64,000 bases of DNA from Klenkia marina (GTDB lineage Bacteria > Actinomycetota > Actinomycetes > Mycobacteriales > Geodermatophilaceae): NCBI RefSeq assembly GCF_900101025.1, contig NZ_FMUH01000007.1:1-64000 (forward strand), written 5' to 3'. Made by a program: the position numbers and the translations under genes. Below the pieces are notes generated by a model. It worked only from the letters and a program-made list of their open reading frames with translations, was not told where the DNA came from and searched no databases. The stretch's first letter is position 1. The number at the start of each line of letters is the position of its first letter. This document shows, in pieces, positions 17,034-24,899 of this stretch.

Positions 17034-17719
17034 AGCTCGACGGCACCGCCACCCTGTCCGCTCCCCCGGAGAAGGTCTGGGCGGCGATCACCGACCCGGC
17101 CGTGCTGGCCCGCACCATCCCCGGGTGCCAGGGCCTCGAGCGCACCGGCGAGGACGAGTACGCCATGACCGTCTCGGTCGGCGTCGGCGCCATCCGCGGC
17201 GTCTACGCCGGCGAGGTGAAGCTCACCGACAAGACCGAGCCCACCCGGTACGTCATGCACGCCTCGGGTTCGGGCGGGCCCGGCTCGGTGCGCGCCACCG
17301 TGCCGATCACCCTCGAGGCCGTCGACGGCGGCACCAAGCTCACCTACGACGCCGACGCCGTCGTCGGCGGTGCGGTGGCCGGCGTGGGTCAGCGGATGAT
17401 CACCGGCGTCGCGAAGCGGCTGGCCGGCCAGTTCTTCTCCGCCATCGACGCCGAGCTGACCGGGAAGGCCCCCGCCGTGCAGGCCCCGGCGAACACGAAT
17501 GTCACCCCGTCGGCCGCCGCGGTCAGCGACACCGCGGTGCACGGTGGGTCGGCCCCGGAGAGCACCTCCTCGGCGTCCCCGGTGCGCTTCTCGGCACCGG
17601 CGGCGGCGGGCTCCGCGGGCGGGTCCGCCCCGGCCGAGCTGGCCCTGGCCGCCGTCGGCGGTGGCGTGCTCACGCTGCTCGGCGTCCTGGTCGGCTACCT
17701 GCTGGGTCGCCGCAGCTGA
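17030..17719 (+). CDS. CoxG-like SRPBCC protein with C-terminal membrane anchor
   Basis: The GTG start at 17030 gives 229 residues. Residues 1-145 form a CoxG/SRPBCC domain beginning KLDGTATLSAPPEKVWAAI, with the motif RTIPGCQGLE. A low-complexity Ala/Pro/Ser linker (about 150-200) leads to a single hydrophobic helix, LALAAVGGGVLTLLGVLVGY, and a short RRS tail. CoxG proteins accompany Mo hydroxylases and are reported to help recruit them to the membrane or deliver their acceptor. Here it would tether the dehydrogenase to the respiratory chain. It is the last gene of the operon, followed by a strong terminator. Confidence 0.88.
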   Translation: MKLDGTATLSAPPEKVWAAITDPAVLARTIPGCQGLERTGEDEYAMTVSVGVGAIRGVYAGEVKLTDKTEPTRYVMHASGSGGPGSVRATVPITLEAVDGGTKLTYDADAVVGGAVAGVGQRMITGVAKRLAGQFFSAIDAELTGKAPAVQAPANTNVTPSAAAVSDTAVHGGSAPESTSSASPVRFSAPAAAGSAGGSAPAELALAAVGGGVLTLLGVLVGYLLGRRS

Positions 17720-17738
17720 TCCCCCTCGTCGAGCGCTG

Positions 17739-17776
17739 AGCCAGGCCGGTCATCCCCGCGGATGACCGGCCTGGCT
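17739..17776. terminator. Strong terminator of the permease-xdh operon
   Basis: AGCCAGGCCGGTCATCC pairs without mismatch with GGATGACCGGCCTGGCT (17-base-pair stem, CCGC loop), 20 bases after the coxG stop. Confidence 0.85.
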
Positions 17777-17817
17777 GCGCACTGGGCGGGCGTCGGCCCG
17801 GCTGACAGGATGCGGAC

Positions 17818-18273
17818 GTGAGCGACTCGGTGCCCCCCTCGCAGCTGCGGGTCTCCGACGCCGAGCGCGCACTGGTCGAGACCCGGTTGCGGCGGTCCGT
17901 CGAGATCGGCCAGCTCGAGCTGCGCGAGTTCGACCAGCGTGCCGCCCTGACCTGGGCGGCGAAGACGCGCGGGGACCTCGACGCCGTCACGGCGGACCTC
18001 GGGCCACTGCCCGCCCCGGCCGTGACGGCGGCCTCGCGGCACCCCGCCCGACGCGGACGGCGACAGGTCTTCAGCGACACCGGCGGCGGCACCGCCATGC
18101 GGGTGCTGACCATCATCTGGGCCTGCGTGCTCGTGGTGAACATCGTGACCTGGGCATCGGTCAGCCTCGGCACCGCCGACCTGGTGTTCCCCTGGCCGCT
18201 GTTCGTGCTGGCGCCGGGTGCGGTGCTGGCGACCCTCTACGCCGCAGGCATCGGCCGCCCCGACACCGACTGA
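17818..18273 (+). CDS. DUF1707 domain membrane protein
   Basis: The 151-residue protein starts with the DUF1707 signature: LRVSDAERALVETRLRRS at about residues 10-27, then GQLELREFDQR and AALTWAAKTRGDL. It continues with two hydrophobic helices (about 94-112 and 119-142). DUF1707 proteins are common small actinobacterial membrane proteins of unknown function. The start is GTG 17818, 42 bases after the terminator, so it has its own promoter. It is not obviously linked to the upstream catabolic operon. Confidence 0.85.
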   Translation: MSDSVPPSQLRVSDAERALVETRLRRSVEIGQLELREFDQRAALTWAAKTRGDLDAVTADLGPLPAPAVTAASRHPARRGRRQVFSDTGGGTAMRVLTIIWACVLVVNIVTWASVSLGTADLVFPWPLFVLAPGAVLATLYAAGIGRPDTD

Positions 18274-18357
18274 GCTGCCTCCGCGGCTCGACAGGTGGGG
18301 TGGGCCGACTTCGGGCATCGTGGCCCGGGCACGCCGTCGATCTCGGAGGTTCCAACC

Positions 18358-19677
18358 ATGGGCGACTCGGTCCGCAACGCACTGGGCGACGTCGTGTCGT
18401 TCGTGCCCAAGCTCCTGCTCGCCGCGGTCATCCTCGTGGTCGGGTGGTTCATCGCCAAGGCGCTGGAGAAGCTCCTGGTGAAGGTGCTCGAGAAGGTCGG
18501 CTTCGACCGGGCCGTCGAGCGCGGCGGGATCCGCAAGCTGCTCGCCGGCTCCCAGTACGACGCCTCGCAGATCCTCGCGAAGATCGTCCTCTACGCGGTG
18601 ATGCTCTTCGTGCTCTCCACCGCGTTCGGGGTGTTCGGGCAGAACCCCATCAGCGACTACCTGGCCGCGATCATCGGCTACCTGCCGAAGGTCTTCGTGG
18701 CGATCCTCATCCTGGTCATCGCCGCGGCCATCGCCGCCGCGGTCAGGCTGGTCGTGCAGAACGCCCTGGGGTCCCTCTCCTACGCCCGCACGCTGGCCAC
18801 CGTCGCCTCCACCGTGGTGCTGGCGCTGGGCGTCGTCGCCGCGCTGAACCAGCTCGAGATCGCGCCGGACGTCGTCAACGCCGTCCTGTACGCGGTGCTC
18901 GTGGCGCTGGTCGGCGTCGTCGTGGTCGCCGTCGGCGGTGGCGGCATCGTCCCGATGCGGCAGCGCTGGGAGAACGCGCTGACCAAGGTCGAGGCCGAGG
19001 CACCCCAGATGCGGCGCGAGGCCCAGCAGGCCCGGCCGGCGTCCGAGGTGCTCAAGGCCGAGGGCGACCGCATCGCCGCCGAGGCCCGGCGCGCCCGCGA
19101 GGAGCAGGAGGCCGCCGAGCGCGCCCGCCAGGAGGCCGAGCGGGCCGAGGCCGAGCGCCAGCGCGCCCTGCAGGCCGAGGAGGAGCGTCGGCGGGCCGAG
19201 CGGGCAGCAGCGGAGCGCGCCGCCGCCGACCGGGCAGCTCAGCAGGCCCAGGCCCAGGCCCAGGCCCAGGCCGCGGCCCAGGCCGGAGCCCCGACTGCTC
19301 CGCCCGGGTACGGCCAGACCGACGGGGGTGCCCACCCCACCCAGGTCTTCTCCGCCACCGCCGACCCCTACCAGCAGCCGACCCCCGAGCAGCCCGGGGC
19401 CACCCGCTACGAGCCCGGCGACCAGCAGTACGGGGACCAGCAGCAGTACGGCGACCAGCAGTACGGGGACCAGCAGTACGGGGACCAGGAGTACGGCTCG
19501 CCGCAGCCGTGGTCCGGCGGCGCGCCGGCCCCGGACCCGCAGCAGGCCTACGACCGACCGCCCGTCCCGACCGACGAGCCGCCGATCTGGGAGCAGGACC
19601 GCACCGACGACCCGGGCACGGCCCAGCTGCCCCGGATCACCGACGACACGCCGCCGCCGGACGACCAGCGCCGCTGA
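18358..19677 (+). CDS. Mechanosensitive-channel-like membrane protein with long charged C-terminal tail
   Basis: ATG 18358 follows a clear GGAGG. The 439-residue product has about five transmembrane helices in residues 1-205, with the conserved TM-helix repeat of small MscS-like/CmpX proteins (LLAAVILVVGWFIAKALEKLL and LPKVFVAILILVIAAAIAAA). It lacks the classical MscS beta domain. Residues about 215-310 are a long Glu/Arg/Ala-rich helix likely to form a coiled coil. The tail is disordered and contains a tandem repeat of GDQQYGDQQYG type (DNA about 19425-19500). A hairpin overlapping the next gene's start follows the stop. Channel activity is uncertain. Confidence 0.8.
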   Translation: MGDSVRNALGDVVSFVPKLLLAAVILVVGWFIAKALEKLLVKVLEKVGFDRAVERGGIRKLLAGSQYDASQILAKIVLYAVMLFVLSTAFGVFGQNPISDYLAAIIGYLPKVFVAILILVIAAAIAAAVRLVVQNALGSLSYARTLATVASTVVLALGVVAALNQLEIAPDVVNAVLYAVLVALVGVVVVAVGGGGIVPMRQRWENALTKVEAEAPQMRREAQQARPASEVLKAEGDRIAAEARRAREEQEAAERARQEAERAEAERQRALQAEEERRRAERAAAERAAADRAAQQAQAQAQAQAAAQAGAPTAPPGYGQTDGGAHPTQVFSATADPYQQPTPEQPGATRYEPGDQQYGDQQQYGDQQYGDQQYGDQEYGSPQPWSGGAPAPDPQQAYDRPPVPTDEPPIWEQDRTDDPGTAQLPRITDDTPPPDDQRR

Positions 19678-19683
19678 CGGGAA

Positions 19684-19717
19684 CATGCCACGGCCGGCAG
19701 GCGCTGGCCGTGGCATG
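19684..19717 (+). terminator. Hairpin enclosing the start codon of the next gene
   Basis: CATGCCACGGCC (19684-19695) pairs perfectly with GGCCGTGGCATG (19706-19717), leaving a 10-base loop. It can end transcription of the channel gene. The right arm contains ATG 19715, the SDR start, so read-through mRNA would hide that start codon. Confidence 0.55.
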
Positions 19718-20536
19718 TCGAAGACCTGGTTCATCACCGGCGCCTCCCGCGGTTTCGGCCGCGCCTGGACCATCGCCGCCCTCGAGCGCGGTGACTCCGT
19801 CGCCGCCACCGTCCGCGACACCGCGTCGCTGGAGGACGTCGTCGCCCGCTTCGGTGACCGGGTGCTCCCCGTGCAGCTCGACGTCGACGACCGGACGGCG
19901 GTGTTCGCCGCCGTCGAGCGGGCGCACGCCCACTTCGGTCGGCTCGACGTCGTGGTCAACAACGCCGGCTACGGCCAGTTCGGCATGGTCGAGGAGATCT
20001 CCGAGGCCGAGGCCCGCGCGCAGTTCGAGACCAACGTGTTCGGCGCCCTCTGGGTCACCCAGGCAGCGCTGCCCTTCCTGCGCGAGCAGGGCTCGGGGCA
20101 CGTGCTGCAGGTCTCGAGCATCGGCGGCATCTCGGCGTTCCCGAACATCGGGATCTACAACGCGTCGAAGTGGGCGCTCGAGGGCTTCTCGCAGGCACTG
20201 GCCGCGGAGGTCGCCGACTTCGGCATCCACGTCACGCTCATCGAGCCCGGTGGGTTCGACACCGACTGGCCGGGCGCCTCGGCCAAGCACGCCACCCCCA
20301 ACCCGGTCTACGACGGATTCCGCGTGAAGGCCGCCGAGCAGCGCGCGGCCCGGGTCTCCAGCCCCGGCGACCCGGAGGCCTCCGCAGCCGCCGTCCTGCA
20401 GCTGGTGGACATGGACACCCCGCCGCTGCGGGTGTTCTTCGGCACCGCCCCGCTGGGCATCGCCGAGAAGGACTACGAGTCGCGGCTGCAGGGCTGGCGC
20501 GACACCCAGCACATCGCCGAGCTGGCCCAGGGCTGA
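19715..20536 (+). CDS. Short-chain dehydrogenase/reductase
   Basis: The 273-residue classical SDR has the cofactor loop TGASRGFGRAW (8-18), NNAGYG, catalytic Ser in QVSSIGG and YNASK. The GASRGFGR loop and the PGGFDTDW segment place it with the large group of NADP-dependent oxidoreductases whose substrates are rarely known. The start must be near 19715, because the nucleotide-binding strand begins at residue 3. No ribosome site is visible, and the start codon lies in a hairpin arm. Neighbours give no clue to its substrate. Confidence 0.85.
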   Translation: MSKTWFITGASRGFGRAWTIAALERGDSVAATVRDTASLEDVVARFGDRVLPVQLDVDDRTAVFAAVERAHAHFGRLDVVVNNAGYGQFGMVEEISEAEARAQFETNVFGALWVTQAALPFLREQGSGHVLQVSSIGGISAFPNIGIYNASKWALEGFSQALAAEVADFGIHVTLIEPGGFDTDWPGASAKHATPNPVYDGFRVKAAEQRAARVSSPGDPEASAAAVLQLVDMDTPPLRVFFGTAPLGIAEKDYESRLQGWRDTQHIAELAQG

Positions 20537-20566
20537 CCCGGCGCTCGCCGGGCCCGGTAGGCGGCC

Positions 20567-20606
20567 GGCCCGGCAGCTGGCGGTCCGGCCCGGCAGCTGG
20601 CGGTCC
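20567..20606. repeat. Perfect 20-base tandem duplication
   Basis: GGCCCGGCAGCTGGCGGTCC occurs at 20567-20586 and again at 20587-20606 without a mismatch. It lies in the 379-base gap between the SDR and the PRC-barrel gene. Confidence 0.85.
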
Positions 20607-20700
20607 GGCGTGGACCAGCTGGGTCCACGGGTGTCCGTCCTGGCTCACCGGCGTCGGCGAGCCAGGACGGACGCGGCCGAACCCAGCTGATCACCGCCGC
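20607..20700. repeat. Dispersed palindromic repeat, family A copy 1
   Basis: TCCGTCCTGGCTC (20634-20646) and GAGCCAGGACGGA (20659-20671) form a 13-base-pair hairpin around ACCGGCGTCGGC. It is flanked by CAGCTGGGT on the left and ACCCAGCTGATC on the right. The same core and flanks recur near 46.6 kb and 55.5 kb. The rest of this gap (20701-20915) holds no gene I can support. Confidence 0.8.
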
Positions 20701-20915
20701 ACGGATCGGTGGCGGAACGGGTTCGGGGGAAAACACCGGCGTGTCGTTTCAACCCCTTCGGCGGCCGGGAAGTGGCTGCGTGTCCGTTCCTGGCCCTCCC
20801 GCTCCAGACCACGAGGTGGGCCCGCCAGGTCACCCCCCGCCCCACAGCCGGTGACCACCCGTGCGCCGGCTTACGCGGGGATCCGTCAGCACCGCCCACA
20901 GGCAGGAGCCCGCAC

Positions 20916-21854
20916 GTGATCACCGAGCGCGACATCGACACCCTCATCGGCACCACCGCCGTCGACTCCGACGGCGACAAGATCGGATCGGTCAGCGAGG
21001 TGTACCTCGACGACCAGAGCGGCCGCCCCGAGTGGGCCACCGTCAAGACCGGCCTGTTCGGCACCCGCGAGACCTTCATCCCGCTGCGCGAGGCCCAGCT
21101 GGACGACGGCTCGGTGCGCTTCCCGTACGACAAGGCCATGGTCAAGGACGCCCCCACCATCGAGGCCGAGGGTCACCTCTCCCCCGCCGAGGAGAGCGAG
21201 CTGTACCGCTACTACGGCGTGGGTGACGGCACCGGCATGGTCGGCGACCAGGGCCGCACCGAGGCCGGCACGGCGCGTCTCGGCGACGACCTCGACGACC
21301 GCGGCAACCGCACCGCCGGCGGCACCGCGCGCCTCGGCGACGACCTCGACGACCGTGGTCAGCACGTCGCCCGGGCCGGCGACCACGACGACAGCACCCT
21401 GACCGGCACCCGCAACGACGCCGGGACCGTCGGCCGGGACACCTCGGGCCCGATCACCGACGACGCGATGACCCGCTCGGAGGAGCGGCTGTCCGTGGGC
21501 ACCGAAGCGGTGGAGACCGGCCGGGCCCGGCTGCGCAAGCACGTCGTGACGGAGAACGTGACCCGCACGGTGCCGGTCACCCACGAAGAGGTGCGCATCG
21601 AGCGCGAGCCGATCACCGACGCCAACCGCGGCGACGCCCTCGACGGCCCCGCGCTGTCGGAGGAGGAGCACGAGGTGACGCTCCACGCCGAGCGCCCGGT
21701 GGTGGACAAGGAGACCGTGCCGGTCGAGCGGGTGCGCCTGGCCACCGACACCGTCACCGAGGAGCAGCAGGTGAACGCGGAGGTCGCGCACGAGGAGATC
21801 GAGCAGGTCGAGGGCGGCGCCCGCGGCGACGTCCCGGGCGACACCCGTCGCTGA
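20916..21854 (+). CDS. PRC-barrel and DUF2382 (YsnF/AvaK) stress-type protein
   Basis: The GTG start at 20916 gives 312 residues. Residues 1-90 form a PRC-barrel-type domain (ITERDIDTLIGTTAVDSDG, IGSVSEVYLDD). A hydrophilic linker contains GTARLGDDLDDRG twice. The C-terminal 110 residues are DUF2382: SEERLSVGTEAVETGRARLR, then VTHEEVRIEREP and HAERPVVDKETVPVERVRL. Proteins of this type are linked to general stress responses, but their biochemical role is unknown. A shorter DUF2382 protein follows 62 bases downstream, probably in the same operon. Confidence 0.85.
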   Translation: MITERDIDTLIGTTAVDSDGDKIGSVSEVYLDDQSGRPEWATVKTGLFGTRETFIPLREAQLDDGSVRFPYDKAMVKDAPTIEAEGHLSPAEESELYRYYGVGDGTGMVGDQGRTEAGTARLGDDLDDRGNRTAGGTARLGDDLDDRGQHVARAGDHDDSTLTGTRNDAGTVGRDTSGPITDDAMTRSEERLSVGTEAVETGRARLRKHVVTENVTRTVPVTHEEVRIEREPITDANRGDALDGPALSEEEHEVTLHAERPVVDKETVPVERVRLATDTVTEEQQVNAEVAHEEIEQVEGGARGDVPGDTRR

Positions 21855-21916
21855 CCCGACCGGCCGGGGTGGGCACCCGCCCACCCCGGCACCTCCCTGC
21901 CGAGCGGAGCACTACC

Positions 21917-22276
21917 GTGTCCGGTGAGCACGCCGTCACCCGCGCCGAGGAACGTCTGGACGTCGGCGTCGAGGTGATCCCGGTCGGCCGGGCACGCCTG
22001 GTGGTGGAGACGACCACCGAGGAGGTGCTCGTCCCCGTCCGGGTCACCCGTCAGCGGGTGCGCGTGGAGATGGGTCCCCCGCCGGACACCTCCCCCGTGG
22101 AACGTGCCCCGGCCACGGCGTCCGGGTGGTTGACGCTGCACGCCGACGAGCCGGTGGTGACGGTCCGGTCCGTCCCGGTCGAGCGCGTCCGCCTGGTGAC
22201 CGCGTGGGTGCCCGGCGAGACCCAGGTGACGGCGACGGTCGCCCACGAGGTGGTCGAGGTCGAGACTCCGGGTTGA
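21917..22276 (+). CDS. Short DUF2382 protein
   Basis: The 119-residue protein consists only of a DUF2382-like domain: TRAEERLDVGVEVIPVGRAR and then ADEPVVTVRSVPVERVRLV. It resembles the C-terminal half of the gene just upstream, which suggests duplication within the operon. The start is GTG 21917, after GGAGC. Function is unknown beyond the stress-associated family. Confidence 0.75.
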   Translation: MSGEHAVTRAEERLDVGVEVIPVGRARLVVETTTEEVLVPVRVTRQRVRVEMGPPPDTSPVERAPATASGWLTLHADEPVVTVRSVPVERVRLVTAWVPGETQVTATVAHEVVEVETPG

Positions 22277-22281
22277 TCGTC

Positions 22282-22323
22282 GGCAGGGGGCTGCCCGGCA
22301 CGCCGTCGCGTCAGCCCCCTGCC
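22282..22323. terminator. Bidirectional terminator
   Basis: GGCAGGGGGCTG (22282-22293) pairs with CAGCCCCCTGCC (22312-22323) between the convergent DUF2382 gene and fprB. Confidence 0.75.
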
Positions 22324-22347
22324 GATGCTCGACCGCGGAAGGAGCGG

Positions 22348-23772
22348 TCAGCGGCGGCCGATCCTCCCGGCGGCGGCGTCGGCGAGCAGGGAGTCCACCG
22401 TCTCCTCGGCGTCCGTGCGGTTGGCGCCGATGCCACCGGCCGGCCCGCGCTTGGCCCAGCCGACCACGTAGGTCCCGGCCGGTGCGCCGGCCACCCGGCC
22501 GGCCTCGTGCGGCACCCGGCCCGCCTCGGCGTCGAAGGGCAACCCCGGGAGCTCGGTGCCCCGGTGCCCGATCGCCCGGACGACGAGCTCGGCCGGCACC
22601 GTGACGTCGCCGTCGGTCGAGCCCAGCACGATGCCGGTGACCCGCCCGTCGGACCCGACCACCTCGCGGGTCGCCTGGCCGAACGCGAACACGATGCGCC
22701 GGCCGGGCTCGGGGGCGACCGAGAGGTCGTCGTCGAACCGGTCGAGGCCGGCGAACAGCTCGGCCTTGGACCCCGGCTCGACGACGTCTGGCGCCTTGCC
22801 GCTGAGCACCGTGCGAACACCCGGGAGATGGGTGAGCGCACGCAGCTCGGAGCTGCTGCAGGCGGCGTCCGCGGCACCCCGACGCCCGAGGACGACGACC
22901 TCGCGCAGCGCACTGGTGCGCAGCGCGGCGAGCGCCGCCGGGGACGTCTCGGTGCTGGCGAGCCGGTCGGCTCGGCCGGCGAGCATGCGCGCGACGTCGA
23001 GCGCCACGTTGCCGGTGCCGACGACGACCGCCCGCTGGACGCGGGAGAGGTCGACCGGTGCGGCCTCGGGGTGGCCGGTGTACCAGTTGACGACCTCGCG
23101 GGCCGACACGCTGCCGGCCAGTTCCTCGCCGGGGACGCCGAGGGCGCGGTCACCGGCGGCCCCGGTGGCGTACAGGACGGCGTCGTACCGCTCGGCGAGC
23201 TGCGCGGGGGTGACGTCACGGCCCACCTCGACGCCCAGCTGCAGCGTCACCCGGGGGTGCCGCAGCACGGCGGTGGTGTGCTCGAGCACGCGACGGGTGC
23301 CGGGGTGGTCGGGGGCGACGCCGTAGCGGGCCAGCCCGCCCGGGGTCGGGAGCCGCTCGAGGAAGGTGACCCGCGCGTCGGTGGCCCGCAGGATCGACTG
23401 GGCGGCGTAGACGGCCGCGGGGCCGGTGCCCACGACTGCGACGTCGAGCCGGCCGATGGCCGACAGGTCGACGCTGGGGAACCGCGGCGCACCCCAGGCC
23501 GGGGCGGGGACGGCGTCCGGGCGGGCGTACCAGTCGGCGTTGATCTGGGTGAAGACCTGCTGGTCGGGGCGCAGCACCCAGGTGGGCGCGATCGCGTCGA
23601 CGGGGCAGGCGTCGGCGCAGGCGCCGCAGTCGATGCAGGTGTCGGGGTCGACGTAGAGGGTCTCGGTGTGCCCGAACTCGGGCTCGTCCGGGGTGGGGTG
23701 GATGCAGTTGACCGGGCACACCGAGACGCAGGAGGCGTCCGAGCAGCAGTTCTGGGTGATCGCGAACGCCAT
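22348..23772 (-). CDS. fprB: Ferredoxin fused to NADPH:ferredoxin reductase (FprB type)
   Basis: The 474-residue protein joins an N-terminal 7Fe-type ferredoxin to a glutathione-reductase-type ferredoxin-NADP reductase. Iron ligands are in CCSDASCVSVCPVNC (9-23) and CIDCGACADACPV (46-58). The FAD loop VVGTGPAAVYAAQSI begins near residue 112 and the NADP loop VVVGTGNVALDVARM near 255. This fusion is known from mycobacterial FprB. It lies 9 bases downstream of a diiron oxygenase and is almost certainly its electron donor. Confidence 0.92.
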   Translation of the reverse strand: MAFAITQNCCSDASCVSVCPVNCIHPTPDEPEFGHTETLYVDPDTCIDCGACADACPVDAIAPTWVLRPDQQVFTQINADWYARPDAVPAPAWGAPRFPSVDLSAIGRLDVAVVGTGPAAVYAAQSILRATDARVTFLERLPTPGGLARYGVAPDHPGTRRVLEHTTAVLRHPRVTLQLGVEVGRDVTPAQLAERYDAVLYATGAAGDRALGVPGEELAGSVSAREVVNWYTGHPEAAPVDLSRVQRAVVVGTGNVALDVARMLAGRADRLASTETSPAALAALRTSALREVVVLGRRGAADAACSSSELRALTHLPGVRTVLSGKAPDVVEPGSKAELFAGLDRFDDDLSVAPEPGRRIVFAFGQATREVVGSDGRVTGIVLGSTDGDVTVPAELVVRAIGHRGTELPGLPFDAEAGRVPHEAGRVAGAPAGTYVVGWAKRGPAGGIGANRTDAEETVDSLLADAAAGRIGRR

Positions 23773-23781
23773 GACCGTGCC

Positions 23782-24714
23782 TCAGATCATGTGCAGGCGG
23801 CGGTAGATCGCCACCGCGGGCCCGGTGAGGAAGCCGCACTCGCCGAGGAAGGCCATGAGGTGCCGGCTGCTGGTGCGCATCATCGCGTGGTGGTGCTTGT
23901 TCGCCCTGGCCTCGCGCACGGCGCGGTCGGCGTCGAGACCGGCGGCGGTGTAGACGTCGCGGTGCACCAGGTTGGTCACCACGACCTGGGTGACGATCGC
24001 GATGAGCAGCGCCGAGGAGCGGACGCGGGCCCTGCTGGCACCGACCAGGCTCTCGCGCACCTCCTGGCGGGCGTAGGTCATGTGCCGGGACTCCTCGACC
24101 ACGTGGATGCGGCTCGTGGTTCGGATCATCGGCAGGACGTCCTCGCCGCGCATCCAGTCGCGCTGCATGACGTCGAGCACCTCCTCGGCGACCAGCGCGG
24201 CGGCGAAGGCCCGCTCGGCGCTGGCGAACGACTTGAAGAACCGGCCCAGCTCGATGCCGCTGCGCTTGGGTGCGTAGCCGGTCGCGCCGAGCTTCTCGCA
24301 GGCGCGGGCGAACATGATCGAGTGGCGGCACTCGTCGGCGATCTCGGTGAGCGCGAACTGGAAGTCCTTGCGCGTGGTGTCGCCGGCGTAGTGCTCGCGC
24401 AGCAGCATCTGCTGCAGGATCATCTCGAACCAGATGCCCGTGCTCATGATCGACGCGACCTCGTGCCGGGTCAGCGTGACCCGCTGCTCGTCGGTCATCT
24501 CGTCCCACAGCTCGGTGCCGTAGAGCGTGCTCCACTCGGGGTTGAGGCCGTGCAGGGCCGGGTCGAGCGGCTCGTCCCAGTCGACCTCGGTGGTCGGGTC
24601 GTAGGACAGCTGCGCCGCGGAGTCCAGCAGGCGAGCCGACACCGCCTCGCCGTCGCGCTGGCCGGCGCCGAAGACGGCGGACAGCTGGTCGGTGCTCGGG
24701 AGCGTGCTGGTCAT
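23782..24714 (-). CDS. Diiron oxygenase, AurF / p-aminobenzoate N-oxygenase family
   Basis: The start is ATG 24714, since the longer frame crosses a promoter region. The 310-residue protein has the helical diiron carboxylate pattern, with iron ligands in LTRHEVASIMS, TEIADECRHSIMF and VVEESRHMTYA. The E-x-x-H and E-E-x-R-H motifs are those of the AurF family. Such enzymes N-oxygenate aryl amines, and others are uncharacterised homologues common in actinobacteria. It forms an operon with fprB, giving a complete NADPH to ferredoxin to diiron electron path. The natural substrate cannot be read from context. A palindromic operator lies 26 bases upstream. Confidence 0.87.
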   Translation of the reverse strand: MTSTLPSTDQLSAVFGAGQRDGEAVSARLLDSAAQLSYDPTTEVDWDEPLDPALHGLNPEWSTLYGTELWDEMTDEQRVTLTRHEVASIMSTGIWFEMILQQMLLREHYAGDTTRKDFQFALTEIADECRHSIMFARACEKLGATGYAPKRSGIELGRFFKSFASAERAFAAALVAEEVLDVMQRDWMRGEDVLPMIRTTSRIHVVEESRHMTYARQEVRESLVGASRARVRSSALLIAIVTQVVVTNLVHRDVYTAAGLDADRAVREARANKHHHAMMRTSSRHLMAFLGECGFLTGPAVAIYRRLHMI

Positions 24715-24739
24715 GGAACGGCCCTCCGTGATCGTTGCG

Positions 24740-24756
24740 TGTAACACCCGGTTACA
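24740..24756. promoter_or_regulatory. Palindromic operator before the diiron oxygenase-fprB operon
   Basis: TGTAAC-ACCCG-GTTACA is a 17-base inverted repeat (6-base arms, 5-base spacer) in the 185-base divergent region between the diiron oxygenase and hyuA. Its size suggests a TetR-type site. No matching regulator is adjacent. Confidence 0.55.
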
Positions 24757-24875
24757 TGTACAAGGATGGCCCATGCCACACCTACCTGCAACCCCGCGAC
24801 ACATCTTCCCGGACGAAGTGTGACCCAACCCTCATCGGCCGCCGATCTTCTCCCCTCGACACCTTCCCCGCCAGG

Positions 24876-24892
24876 TATCTCAGCGCTAAGGT
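24876..24892 (+). promoter_or_regulatory. Regulon palindrome S4 overlapping the leaderless hyuA promoter
   Basis: TATCTCAGCGCTAAGG (24876-24891) matches the window-wide palindrome. Its right half contains the -10 box TAAGGT (24887-24892), 7 bases before ATG 24900, so the mRNA is probably leaderless. A protein bound here would cover the -10 box, which suits a repressor. Confidence 0.72.
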
Positions 24893-24899
24893 TTCTGCC

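Noticed and set aside
14622-17719. Aerobic CO dehydrogenase (coxMSL-G)
   Set aside because: The large subunit has PYRGAGRP instead of the VAYRCSFR loop of true CO dehydrogenases, and the operon starts with a uracil-type permease.
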